Assembly (NCBI GenBank): GCA_965205165.1
Contig: OZ242037.1
Coordinates: 62,001-126,000 of the forward strand
Source: CBDESM01 sp965205165
GTDB lineage: Bacteria > Chloroflexota > Dehalococcoidia > Bin125
DNA: 64,000 bases
Direction of reading: 5' to 3'
Under the pieces are notes generated by a model. The model saw nothing but the letters and a program-made list of their open reading frames with translations. It was not told where the DNA came from and ran no database searches. Numbering within the stretch: position 1 is the stretch's first letter; each line of letters begins with the position of its first letter. Positions 16,186 to 23,148 of the stretch are shown here, one piece after another. Both the position numbers and the translations under genes were made by a program.

Positions 16186-17013
16186 ATGAGACCGAATTCC
16201 AACGACAGGTCGACCAGCGGGCTCCGCCGGCGCATCGCCCGCAACCTGATCCCGCTCGCCGCCGCCGCGGCTGCCGCGAGCATCATCTCGATCGCCGCCG
16301 TCGCCACCGCCTCCGCCGACGCGCACACCCGCTTCCGCGCCACGATCACCTGCTCCCCCAACCCCGAAATGCAGATCACCAACGGCTCCTTCCTCGTCCA
16401 CTGGCAGGCCGACGCCTTCTGGGCCGAGGGCTCGCGGGCCAGCGTCGCGCTCGAACGGATCGCCGAAATCGGCAACTCGCGCTGGTCCGAGCGCGTGCTC
16501 AAGGCCGACCCCATCGCCGGCTGCGCGCAGTCCGGCGACACCGTCGCGTGGGAGTTCAACGCCCGCCCCGGCGACCTGCTCTCGACCGCCCAGAAGCTCT
16601 GGAACACCAACGACGTCTTCACCGGCGCCGCCAACGTCCGCCTCTTCGACGCCGCCGGCCGACCGCGCTCGACCAGCGTCGACCTCTACGCCTACGACGC
16701 CGGCACCGAGTTCAACTGGCCGCTGTTCTCCCCCTTCCGCAGCGGCCAGCCAGATGCCTCGCGCAAGGCCGAGAACATCTCCAACGGCGTCGACACGCCG
16801 GACGAGGTGATCGCCCTGAGCGACGACTTCAGCGGCCCGCAAGCCCGCCTGACGGTCGGCCCGGCCGGATCGGGCCTGCCCGTTGGCGGCACCGGCGGCG
16901 TCGAATCCGGCGGCGGCGGCGACTGGCTCTACGGCCTCGCCGCGATCATCGCCGGCCTCGCCGCCTCGGCCCTGATCATCGTCGACCGCCGCGTCCGCGG
17001 CAGCCGCTCCTGA
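16186..17013 (+). CDS. Secreted or membrane-anchored protein of unknown function
   Basis: This encodes 275 residues. Residues 1-46 are a long signal peptide: basic LRRRIARN, then hydrophobic LIPLAAAAAAASIISIAAVA and a likely cut after ASADA. The mature part has a cysteine pair (TCSPNPEM near 57 and IAGCAQ near 106) and SSS/DUF-like beta character. A Gly-rich linker (GGTGGVESGGGG) precedes a C-terminal membrane helix YGLAAIIAGLAASALIIVDR with a basic tail. It should be exported and held at the cell surface by that helix. I recognise no family. GAGGAG at 16174-16179 supports the ATG. A large palindrome follows its stop by 31 bases. Confidence 0.72.
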   Translation: MRPNSNDRSTSGLRRRIARNLIPLAAAAAAASIISIAAVATASADAHTRFRATITCSPNPEMQITNGSFLVHWQADAFWAEGSRASVALERIAEIGNSRWSERVLKADPIAGCAQSGDTVAWEFNARPGDLLSTAQKLWNTNDVFTGAANVRLFDAAGRPRSTSVDLYAYDAGTEFNWPLFSPFRSGQPDASRKAENISNGVDTPDEVIALSDDFSGPQARLTVGPAGSGLPVGGTGGVESGGGGDWLYGLAAIIAGLAASALIIVDRRVRGSRS

Positions 17014-17043
17014 TCCTCCGCAACCCCGGCCGCGTCTAACCTG

Positions 17044-17085
17044 ACGGCTGGCCGGCCGCTCCGATCGGAGCGGCCGGCCAGCCGT
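17044..17085 (+). terminator. Perfect 42-bp palindrome
   Basis: The 21-bp arms (ACGGCTGGCCGGCCGCTCC, then GA) are exactly complementary with no loop, centred on GATC at 17064-17065. It lies between a surface-protein gene and an ABC permease gene and has no T run. It may stop transcription or bind a dimeric protein. Confidence 0.55.
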
Positions 17086-17114
17086 TCCGCGTTCCCGCGA
17101 AAGGGCCCGCCCGC

Positions 17115-18329
17115 GTGCATCCCGTGCTCACGCTCGCCGTCCAGCAGGTGCTGACCAAGAAACTGCGCAGCGCCCTGACCGTGATCGGCTTCGGCGTCTG
17201 CGTCAACCTCTACATCGTCGTCACCACGGTGATGCGCTTCATCACCGACGACCTGGACCGCCAAGTGCAGCGCTTCACCGGCATCCTCTTCGTCCAGAGC
17301 CGCGGACTGACCGGACTGTCGGGCATCGAGTGGCCGCCGATCTCCTCGACCATCCCCAGCGCCGACGCGGAGGCCGTCCTGGCCCTGCCCGAGATCGACG
17401 CGGCCCGCTCGACCGCCGTCTCCTTCGCCGCGCTCGCGCCCGCGCCGTTTCCGACCGCGCCCCCGGAGGCGCTGCTGGTCGGAATCGAGCCGGGCAAGGA
17501 GGACGTCTTCCTGGCCGGCGCGGAGGCCGTCGCGGGCGACGACCGCATGGGCGATCCGGAGGCCTCGCCGGCGCCGGCCGTGATCGGCGTGCTGGCGGCA
17601 CGGCACTTCGCCGGCATCGCTTCCGAGACCACCGAGGTGCCCTCCCCCGTCGGCCCGATCTCGCTCGCCGCGATCGGCAGCACGATCGAAATCCGCGGCC
17701 GCGCCTTCGAGGTCAAGGGCGTGATCAACCCGGAGACCAACCAGATGCTGCGCTCCTGCGTGATCGTCCCGCTGCGCGCCGCGCAGGAGCTGCTGAGCAC
17801 GCCCGACGCCGTCACCGCGCTGCTGCTCTCGCCAGATCGCGCATCCGACATCGATGCGCTGCAAGAGCGGATCGAGCAGCGCCACCCGGCCCTGATGGTG
17901 ATCTCGGACAAGCAGCTCGCCCAGAACGCGCGGACGCTGCTGGACCGGGTCAATCAGCTCTTCAACGTGGTCCGCTGGACCTCGGTCAGCGTCGCCGCGC
18001 TGCTGATCGCCATCGTGATGTTCGTCTCAGTGCTCGAGCGCACGCGGGAGCTGGGCACGCTGCGGGCGATCGGCGCGCCGCGCTCCTTCCTGCTGCAGCT
18101 GGTGCTGGGCGAATCGGCCGCGCTCTCGCTGGCCGGCTCGGTGATCGGCATCCCGATGTCGCGCTTCGTGATCCGCCAGGCTCTGGGCCCCGACGCGGTG
18201 GGCATCCGCAGCGCCAAGATCGAGCGCGGTGCCGGCGCGATCCTCACCGCTTTCGCCCTCGCCGCCGCCCTCATGCCCGCCGCCCGCGCCGTCCGCGTAG
18301 ACCCCATCATCGCCCTCCGCAGCGAGTAA
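17115..18329 (+). CDS. MacB/FtsX-type ABC exporter permease
   Basis: This encodes 404 residues, the standard MacB-permease length. It starts at GTG behind GAAAGGG. A first membrane helix (about 17-38, LTVIGFGVCVNLYIVVTTVM) is followed by an extracellular domain to about 280, then FtsX helices with the motif ERTRELGTLRAIGAPRSFLL and a final helix before AVRVDPIIALRSE. FtsX-type permeases need a LolD/MacB-like ATPase; the nearest same-strand candidate is at 20210, 1.9 kb away. That separation by five unrelated genes is unusual. The substrate is unknown; lipids, peptides or lipoproteins are possible. Confidence 0.85.
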   Translation: MHPVLTLAVQQVLTKKLRSALTVIGFGVCVNLYIVVTTVMRFITDDLDRQVQRFTGILFVQSRGLTGLSGIEWPPISSTIPSADAEAVLALPEIDAARSTAVSFAALAPAPFPTAPPEALLVGIEPGKEDVFLAGAEAVAGDDRMGDPEASPAPAVIGVLAARHFAGIASETTEVPSPVGPISLAAIGSTIEIRGRAFEVKGVINPETNQMLRSCVIVPLRAAQELLSTPDAVTALLLSPDRASDIDALQERIEQRHPALMVISDKQLAQNARTLLDRVNQLFNVVRWTSVSVAALLIAIVMFVSVLERTRELGTLRAIGAPRSFLLQLVLGESAALSLAGSVIGIPMSRFVIRQALGPDAVGIRSAKIERGAGAILTAFALAAALMPAARAVRVDPIIALRSE

Positions 18330-18340
18330 GCCGGCTGCTG

Positions 18341-19003
18341 CTACCCCGCCCTCCAGATGCGGGAAAAGTCGATCACCAGCTCCGGCATCTCCGCCCCGAC
18401 CGCGAGCCGCTCCGGCCGCTCGTGATGCTCCACCGGCCGCCCCGCCCGCATCACGTCGATCGTCTGCTCGAAGGGGTCGATCATCCAGCCCGTCCGCGCG
18501 CCCCACGCGACCCATTGCTCCACGCGGGCGAGTTGATCCGCGACGCCCTGCGAATCCGACAGGATTTCGACAACGAATTCAGGCACCGCGTCGGTGAAGC
18601 CTTCCTGATCGATCTCGGACGGCAACCGCGCCAGCTGCTGCGCGGACAGCCACGAGATATCCGGAATCCGCGTGAACAGCGTGCCCGGAATGTCGTATCC
18701 CTTGGTCCCGTCGTAGACCTCGCCGCTGCCGAGCCGCCCGATCCAGATCCAGATCTGCGCGATGATGCCGGCGGCGATCCTCGGACCTCCGCCGCGGCCG
18801 ACGCTCATGATGATCAGCTCCCCCCCGCCGCCGCGCTCGAACCGGCAGCGGCCGTCCTGCTGCCCGATCCGCTCGAGCAGCATGTCGGTCAACGGCTCGT
18901 CGTCGAACCTCACCACCTGCGCTTTCGAGGTCGCCACCGCGACCTCCACCGCCGCCGCCACCTCGACCGGCATCACCCGCGCCTCTCGCAGCAGCTGGAC
19001 CAT
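18341..19003 (-). CDS. Uma2-family putative nuclease
   Basis: This encodes 220 residues. The family pattern is clear: PDISWLS (acidic strand), the next strand PEFVVEILSDS with the Glu of a PD-(D/E)xK core, and the end of the fold VEQWVAWGARTGWMIDPFEQ. Uma2 proteins have a restriction-endonuclease-like fold of unknown biological role and are very common in cyanobacteria, Chloroflexota and some actinobacteria, often in multi-copy. It is convergent with the ABC permease and not part of an operon with it. Confidence 0.78.
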   Translation of the reverse strand: MVQLLREARVMPVEVAAAVEVAVATSKAQVVRFDDEPLTDMLLERIGQQDGRCRFERGGGGELIIMSVGRGGGPRIAAGIIAQIWIWIGRLGSGEVYDGTKGYDIPGTLFTRIPDISWLSAQQLARLPSEIDQEGFTDAVPEFVVEILSDSQGVADQLARVEQWVAWGARTGWMIDPFEQTIDVMRAGRPVEHHERPERLAVGAEMPELVIDFSRIWRAG

Positions 19004-19057
19004 CTCCGCCTCCCAAACCCCAGTCTACGCGGGCGCGAGTGCCGGCTCCGGGCGATC

Positions 19058-19372
19058 TCAGCGAGACGGGCCTGGGGGCGGGCTTTGGTGGCCTTCGCGG
19101 AAAATGTTCACGTCCCCGACCCGGATTGAGGAGGGGTACGTGAACAACTGCTGCAAGTCTTCGCACCAGACATAGTGGATCCGCGCCGCGAACTCGCCTT
19201 CCAGCGTCTCTGCACGGACGATGTACGAAACGCCTTGGCACATCTTCGCCGGCCGCGTCTGGCTTTCGATGACGCGCGGGTGCAGGCACCCCTTCTCGAT
19301 CCGCTCGAAAATCTTGAGGTCTGCAAAGAGATCGTTGACGACGTACTCTGGGACTAAGCTGTTCGCCGCCAC
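19058..19372 (-). CDS. Hypothetical protein
   Basis: The likely start is GTG at 19370-19372, giving 104 residues: VAANSLVPEYVVNDLFADLK onward. The reading is protein-like (FERIEKGCLHPRVIESQTRP, IHYVWCEDLQQLF, IRVGDVNIFREGH) with beta-rich character and two cysteines, and its codon use is less GC-extreme than that of the neighbours. I recognise no family. It is divergent from the first of the three tandem small genes with only 11 bases between starts, so they may share a promoter region. The start is uncertain, as no good ribosome site is visible. Confidence 0.5.
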   Translation of the reverse strand: MAANSLVPEYVVNDLFADLKIFERIEKGCLHPRVIESQTRPAKMCQGVSYIVRAETLEGEFAARIHYVWCEDLQQLFTYPSSIRVGDVNIFREGHQSPPPGPSR

Positions 19373-19383
19373 GAGGTGCCGCC

Positions 19384-19653
19384 ATGTCCGATGAGCGCGT
19401 TGTCCGGAGAGAGCTGTTGGCGGTGCTGTCCGCCTGCGTCGAGGGTACCGCGCCGATCTTCGCGTTCCGCGAATTCGAGAGCGCGTACACGTTCGAGGAC
19501 GGGATCGGACAAGACCTGCAAGATCAACTGGACGGCTTGGTGCTGCTCGCAGAAGAGGCCGACTGGGGACTGCGCGGGCCTGAAGACTTCCTTGAAGAAG
19601 CCCGCAAGATCGTGGCCGCCTCGCGCCAAACGGCCGCTGCTGCCGGCGGCTGA
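19384..19653 (+). CDS. Small acidic paralogue 1 of 3
   Basis: This encodes 89 residues. It shares with the next two genes the frame M-DE--(V/I)RRE(L/M)L-VL--CV-G-API, an aromatic F-(S/A) patch, a central Q(L/-)-GL-LL, and the C-terminal helix EDFLEEAR--(V/L)AASRQ. It is acidic and helical with one conserved Cys and no membrane segment. This copy is the most diverged (FAFREFESAYTFEDG). I recognise no family. The three genes look like a local triplication. Confidence 0.7.
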   Translation: MSDERVVRRELLAVLSACVEGTAPIFAFREFESAYTFEDGIGQDLQDQLDGLVLLAEEADWGLRGPEDFLEEARKIVAASRQTAAAAGG

Positions 19654-19664
19654 GCGAGGCGGGC

Positions 19665-19934
19665 ATGGCCGACGAGCGAAGGATTCGGCGCGAGATGCTG
19701 GAAGTGCTGGAGCGCTGCGTCGATGGCTCCGCGCCGATTTCCGCATACATCGGATTCGAGAGCGCCCACGTGTTCGACGACACGCTCAGCGAGGATTTCC
19801 GCGGGCAGCTGGACGGCTTGGCGCTGCTGGCCGAGGAGTTCGACTGGGGACTGCGCGGCCCGGAGGATTTCTTGGAGGAGGCGCGCGAGGTGCTGGCGGC
19901 ATCTCGGCAAGCCATCGCTGCCGCCGGCGGCTGA
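19665..19934 (+). CDS. Small acidic paralogue 2 of 3
   Basis: This encodes 89 residues, MADERRIRREMLEVLERCVD onward. It is close to copy 3 across MLEVLE-CVDGSAPIS-YI and SRQA at the end, and to copy 1 in LAEE-DWGLRGPEDFLEEAR. It therefore looks like the intermediate in the triplication. No catalytic motif is visible. The gap to copy 1 is 11 bases and to copy 3 is 15, so all three are probably one transcript. Confidence 0.7.
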   Translation: MADERRIRREMLEVLERCVDGSAPISAYIGFESAHVFDDTLSEDFRGQLDGLALLAEEFDWGLRGPEDFLEEAREVLAASRQAIAAAGG

Positions 19935-19949
19935 GCAGGGCAGGCGAAT

Positions 19950-20213
19950 GTGATTGATGAGAACGCCGTTCGGCGCGAAATGCTGGAAGTGCTGGAGCAC
20001 TGCGTCGACGGCTCCGCGCCGATCTCCTCATACATCGACTTCGAGGCCGCTTACGCGCTTGACAACACCCTGAGCGAGGAACTGCTCGGCCAGCTCGGCG
20101 GGCTGGCCCTCCTCGCTCACGAGTACTGCTTGGAGCTGCGCGGCTCTGAAGACTTTCTCGAGGAGGCGCGGGAGGTGCTGGCGGCGTCGCGGCAAGCGGC
20201 GGCGGGCGGGTGA
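19950..20213 (+). CDS. Small acidic paralogue 3 of 3
   Basis: This encodes 87 residues from GTG at 19950 (the nearby ATG at 19948 leads straight into TGA). It has MLEVLEHCVDGSAPISSYID, then LGQLGGLALLAHEYCLELRG and the shared EDFLEEAREVLAASRQA tail. The DWGL motif of the other copies is replaced by YCLEL. Its TGA overlaps the GTG of the ABC ATPase (GTGA at 20210-20213), so it is translationally coupled to the transporter ATPase. Confidence 0.68.
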   Translation: MIDENAVRREMLEVLEHCVDGSAPISSYIDFEAAYALDNTLSEELLGQLGGLALLAHEYCLELRGSEDFLEEAREVLAASRQAAAGG

Positions 20214-20920
20214 GCGGGGTTGGGATGCGCGGGGTGCTGTTGGGGGCGCGGCGGTTGGAGCGGGTTTACCGGTTGTCGCGGGAGCGGATCCGGGCGCTTG
20301 ATGACGTGGACTTGGACGTGAAGCAGGGGGATTTCATCGCGATCGCGGGGCCTTCGGGGAGCGGCAAGTCGACGCTGCTGCATCTGCTGGGGCTGATCGA
20401 TTCGCCGACGGGCGGGGAGCTGCGGGTGCGCGGGCAGCCGGCGCAGGGCTTGGGGCGCGAGCAGCGGGCCTCGCTGCGGCTGCGCACGCTGGGCTTCGTC
20501 TTCCAGGCCTTCAACCTGCTGCCGATGCTCACCGCGCGGCAGAACGTCGAGCTGGCCATGGCGCTCGCCGGCGCCGGCCGGCGCGAACGCCGCAAGCGCG
20601 CGACCGGGCTGCTCGAACAGGTCGGCCTCGGCAAGCGGATGAACCACCGCCCGGCCCAGCTCTCCGGCGGCGAGCGCCAGCGCGTCGCCATCGCCCGCGC
20701 CTTGGCCAACGAACCCGACGTCGTGCTGGCCGACGAGCCCACCGGCAACCTCGATTCCCGCACCGGACGCGAAATCTTCGACCTGCTGGAGCGGCTCAAC
20801 GCGGCCGGGCAGACGATCGTGATGGTCACCCACAACCTCGAGCTCGCCCGCCGCGCCAAGCGCCTCTTCGAAATGCGCGACGGCCGCATCGTCGAGGTCG
20901 AACGCGACACCATGCCCTAG
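20210..20920 (+). CDS. ABC exporter ATP-binding protein
   Basis: This encodes 236 residues from GTG 20210, or 231 from the ATG at 20225, which may be the better start by comparison with family length. Walker A is GPSGSGKST near 47-55, the Q-loop segment FVFQAFNLLPMLTARQNVEL is MacB/LolD-like, the signature is LSGGERQRV, Walker B VVLADEPTGNLDS and the H-loop VTHN. It is the only ATPase of this class near the lone FtsX-type permease at 17115, so the pair probably form one exporter despite the intervening genes. Confidence 0.87.
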   Translation: MSGVGMRGVLLGARRLERVYRLSRERIRALDDVDLDVKQGDFIAIAGPSGSGKSTLLHLLGLIDSPTGGELRVRGQPAQGLGREQRASLRLRTLGFVFQAFNLLPMLTARQNVELAMALAGAGRRERRKRATGLLEQVGLGKRMNHRPAQLSGGERQRVAIARALANEPDVVLADEPTGNLDSRTGREIFDLLERLNAAGQTIVMVTHNLELARRAKRLFEMRDGRIVEVERDTMP

Positions 20921-20969
20921 CCTCCGCGTGCAGCGGAACGGGGACGACCCGATATCCCGGGAGGGCACG

Positions 20970-21923
20970 ATGCGAATCGCACTGATCGGGCAAGCGCCGT
21001 TCGGCGCGGCGATATTCGAGCGGCTGATTGCCGACGGCCACGAGATCGTCGGCGTCTTCACGCCGCCGGAGCGCGAGGGCGGCCGGCCCGACCCGCTCGC
21101 CCAAGCCGCCCGCGACGCCGGCATCGCCCTGCACCAGCCCCGCCGCTGGCAGCGCCGCGGCGTCGTCGACGAGGAAGTCGTCGCGCAGTACGAAGCGACC
21201 GCGCCCGACCTCAACGTGATGGCCTTCGTGACCCAGATCATCCCCTCGCGGGTGCTCGAATTCCCCCCGCTCAAGACGATCCAGTACCACCCCTCGATCC
21301 TGCCCAAGCACCGCGGTCGCTCCGCCATCAATCACGCCATCCTGCAGGGCGATACGATGACCGGCGTCACCATCTTCTGGGTCGACGAGGGCCTCGACAC
21401 CGGCCCGATCCTGCTCCAGCGCTCCTGCCCGATCGAGCCCGACGCCACGATCAACTCCGTCTACCGCGACCACCTCTTCCCGCTCGGCGTCGAAACCATG
21501 TCCGAAGCCGTCAAGCTCGTCGAAGCCGGCCAAGCCCCCCGCCACCGGCAGGTCGAAGAGGACATGACCTACGAGGGCCCCTGGGAGGGCGACATCGCCC
21601 GCATCGACTGGTCCCAAGACGCCCGCACCGTCCACAACTTCATCCGCGGCAGCGACCGCGCCCCCGGCGCCTGGAGCGTCATCAACGGCGCAAAAGTCAC
21701 CCTCTACGGCTCCACCCTAGCCCCCGCCGCCAGCGGTGCAGCAGGGACGATCAGCGCCATCTCCGACGCCGGCATAACCATCGCCTGCTCCAGCAACGGC
21801 GGCGTCCAGATCGACACAGTCCGCACCGAATCCGGCGACCGCCTCCCCGCAACCGAATGGGCCTCCAGCACCAACATCACCCCCGGCGCAACCTTCGACC
21901 CCGCCCCGCCCGCCGAGGAATAG
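20970..21923 (+). CDS. 10-formyltetrahydrofolate hydrolase-domain protein
   Basis: This encodes 317 residues. It matches the hydrolase half of formyl-THF dehydrogenase (ALDH1L) rather than PurN or Fmt: MRIALIGQAPFGAAIFERL, VVGVFTPP-like, YHPSILPKHRGRSAINHAIL with the catalytic His, and FWVDEGLDTGPILLQ with the catalytic Asp, then a C-terminal barrel with THPW-like RIDWSQDARTVHNFIRGSDR. The aldehyde dehydrogenase half present in ALDH1L is missing, so the expected reaction is hydrolysis of 10-formyl-THF to THF and formate, or formyl transfer to an unknown acceptor. The start follows GGGAGGG. It runs in the same direction as the ABC ATPase, 49 bases downstream. Confidence 0.78.
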   Translation: MRIALIGQAPFGAAIFERLIADGHEIVGVFTPPEREGGRPDPLAQAARDAGIALHQPRRWQRRGVVDEEVVAQYEATAPDLNVMAFVTQIIPSRVLEFPPLKTIQYHPSILPKHRGRSAINHAILQGDTMTGVTIFWVDEGLDTGPILLQRSCPIEPDATINSVYRDHLFPLGVETMSEAVKLVEAGQAPRHRQVEEDMTYEGPWEGDIARIDWSQDARTVHNFIRGSDRAPGAWSVINGAKVTLYGSTLAPAASGAAGTISAISDAGITIACSSNGGVQIDTVRTESGDRLPATEWASSTNITPGATFDPAPPAEE

Positions 21924-21943
21924 CCGCGGCAGCGGCCGGCGGG

Positions 21944-22222
21944 CTACAAGTCGGTGACCAAAGTGTTCCCGTAGTCGTCGATCTGAAGAATCTGCCGGCG
22001 GGTCTTCTTGGGCCGGTAGAACAGCCAGCCGCCGAGCCAATAGATCCCGAGCGTGATGAGCGTGAGGAACAGGTACATCGGAATGTTCGGGCCCTCGTAG
22101 GCGATGATCGCCTGCTCATCGGTCTGCGATTCGACTCGCCCGCCTTGCGCGACCGCATTGACGACCGCTTGGGAGAGCGCCCGCTTCTTCTGCTCGATCG
22201 TCACTTCGCCTTCGCTCGACAT
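21944..22222 (-). CDS. Small membrane protein
   Basis: This encodes 92 residues starting MSSEGEVTIEQKKRALSQAV at the ATG in 22220-22222, which has an excellent GAAGGAG site 7-8 bases upstream. There is one long hydrophobic stretch, MYLFLTLITLGIYWLGGWLFY, then RPKKTRRQILQIDDYGNTLV. The frame stays open upstream to a GTG at 22417 and there encodes a second hydrophobic helix (LILVALVLAGVGACAYLVYR), so a 157-residue two-helix form is possible. The ribosome site favours the short form. I recognise no family. It is convergent with the formyl-THF hydrolase gene. Confidence 0.55.
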   Translation of the reverse strand: MSSEGEVTIEQKKRALSQAVVNAVAQGGRVESQTDEQAIIAYEGPNIPMYLFLTLITLGIYWLGGWLFYRPKKTRRQILQIDDYGNTLVTDL

Positions 22223-22439
22223 GCCAGTGCTCCTTCCAGCGATCCCTGATCCACTGCCTGCGCGCCGTGCCGCGCTCGTCGCCGCGATCGCCGAACGGAG
22301 GCGCGAGCTGCGCGTCCGCTCCCGATAGACCAGATAGGCGCAAGCCCCGACTCCGGCCAGCACCAGCGCGACGAGGATGAGTTCCGGCAAGCCGATGACG
22401 CACCCCCGCCGCGGCACCGGCCGGCGGCAGAACGCAGAT

Positions 22440-22484
22440 TACACGATTTTGGTGTACACGGAAACGGCGTACACGATCAGGACG
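22440..22484 (+). repeat. Three 15-bp direct repeats (TACACG...) before the XRE gene
   Basis: TACACGATTTTGGTG, TACACGGAAACGGCG and TACACGATCAGGACG follow one another exactly; the last ends on the first base of the GTG start. A GTGTAC/GTACAC inverted repeat overlaps copies 1-3. It is a likely operator for the adjacent regulator. Confidence 0.7.
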
Positions 22485-22744
22485 TGGCTGGGATCTACGA
22501 CCCGCGGTATGCAGTGCTCCGAACACGGCTGCGCGAGGCGCGGCTGGCGGCAGGGCTGACCCAGATCGAGGCCGCCAAGCGGCTGGGGCGCAACCAGCAG
22601 CACATCAACCGCTGCGAGGCCGGCGACCGACGGATCGACGTGATCGAGCTGCTGGACTTCGCCGCGATCTACGGCTGCGAGTTGAGCGACCTGATGCCGT
22701 CGGCCGGCAAAAGCCCGCCCTCACCGCGGCGATCCAAGGAATAG
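22484..22744 (+). CDS. XRE-family helix-turn-helix regulator
   Basis: This encodes 86 residues from GTG. The Cro/C1-type helix-turn-helix covers about 13-66: LREARLAAGLTQIEAAKRLG, then RNQQHINRCEAGDRRIDVIE, then LLDFAAIYGCELSDLM. There is no second domain, only a basic Pro-Ser tail (GKSPPSPRRSKE). Its start codon overlaps the third of three 15-bp direct repeats, so autorepression is likely. It is divergent from the small membrane protein and convergent with the FmdB gene. Target genes are unknown. Confidence 0.82.
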   Translation: MAGIYDPRYAVLRTRLREARLAAGLTQIEAAKRLGRNQQHINRCEAGDRRIDVIELLDFAAIYGCELSDLMPSAGKSPPSPRRSKE

Positions 22745-22747
22745 GGC

Positions 22748-23050
22748 TCAGCGGTTGGTGGTGTCCTGGATGCGCTTGCCGCTGTCTACGAGGTGGCCGA
22801 AGCGGGTGCCGGCGAGGGGGTCGCGGGCGCTGGCCTTCTCCCAGACGTGGTCGACCATCTTGGCGTACTTGGGGTGGAACTCCGCCATCTTGGTCTTCTC
22901 GTCCTGGTGGAACTGCATGCCGGCGATGCGCCGCTCCATCCCGTCGTTGACGCCGCATTCGGCGCAGGCGGGCGGGGCCGCGTCGGCCCGCTTCTGGTAG
23001 TGCTCGATCTCGGTCTCGCACTCGCTGCATCGGTAGACGTAGATCGGCAT
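22748..23050 (-). CDS. FmdB-family zinc-ribbon protein 1
   Basis: This encodes 100 residues, MPIYVYRCSECETEIEHYQK onward. Two knuckles, CSEC (8-11) and CAEC after PPA, make the FmdB zinc ribbon, which usually spans about 45 residues; here a 55-residue charged tail with HPKYAKMVDHVWEKA and RDPLAGTRFGHLVDSGKRI follows. FmdB-type proteins are annotated as putative regulators, but their role is not established. A second, shorter FmdB lies at 57941. It is divergent from htpX. Confidence 0.82.
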   Translation of the reverse strand: MPIYVYRCSECETEIEHYQKRADAAPPACAECGVNDGMERRIAGMQFHQDEKTKMAEFHPKYAKMVDHVWEKASARDPLAGTRFGHLVDSGKRIQDTTNR

Positions 23051-23088
23051 GGCATCGCTCCCCGGGCGGCATCGGCCCGGCTCAATGG

Positions 23089-23094
23089 TACGAT
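23089..23094 (+). promoter_or_regulatory. -10 box TACGAT upstream of htpX
   Basis: TACGAT lies 54 bases upstream of the htpX ATG, in the gap shared with the leftward FmdB gene. Confidence 0.3.
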
Positions 23095-23148
23095 CCCCCG
23101 CAGTTGCCGTCCGCGGGGGCGGATGCAACCGGCCGGGGAGCGGAGCCG

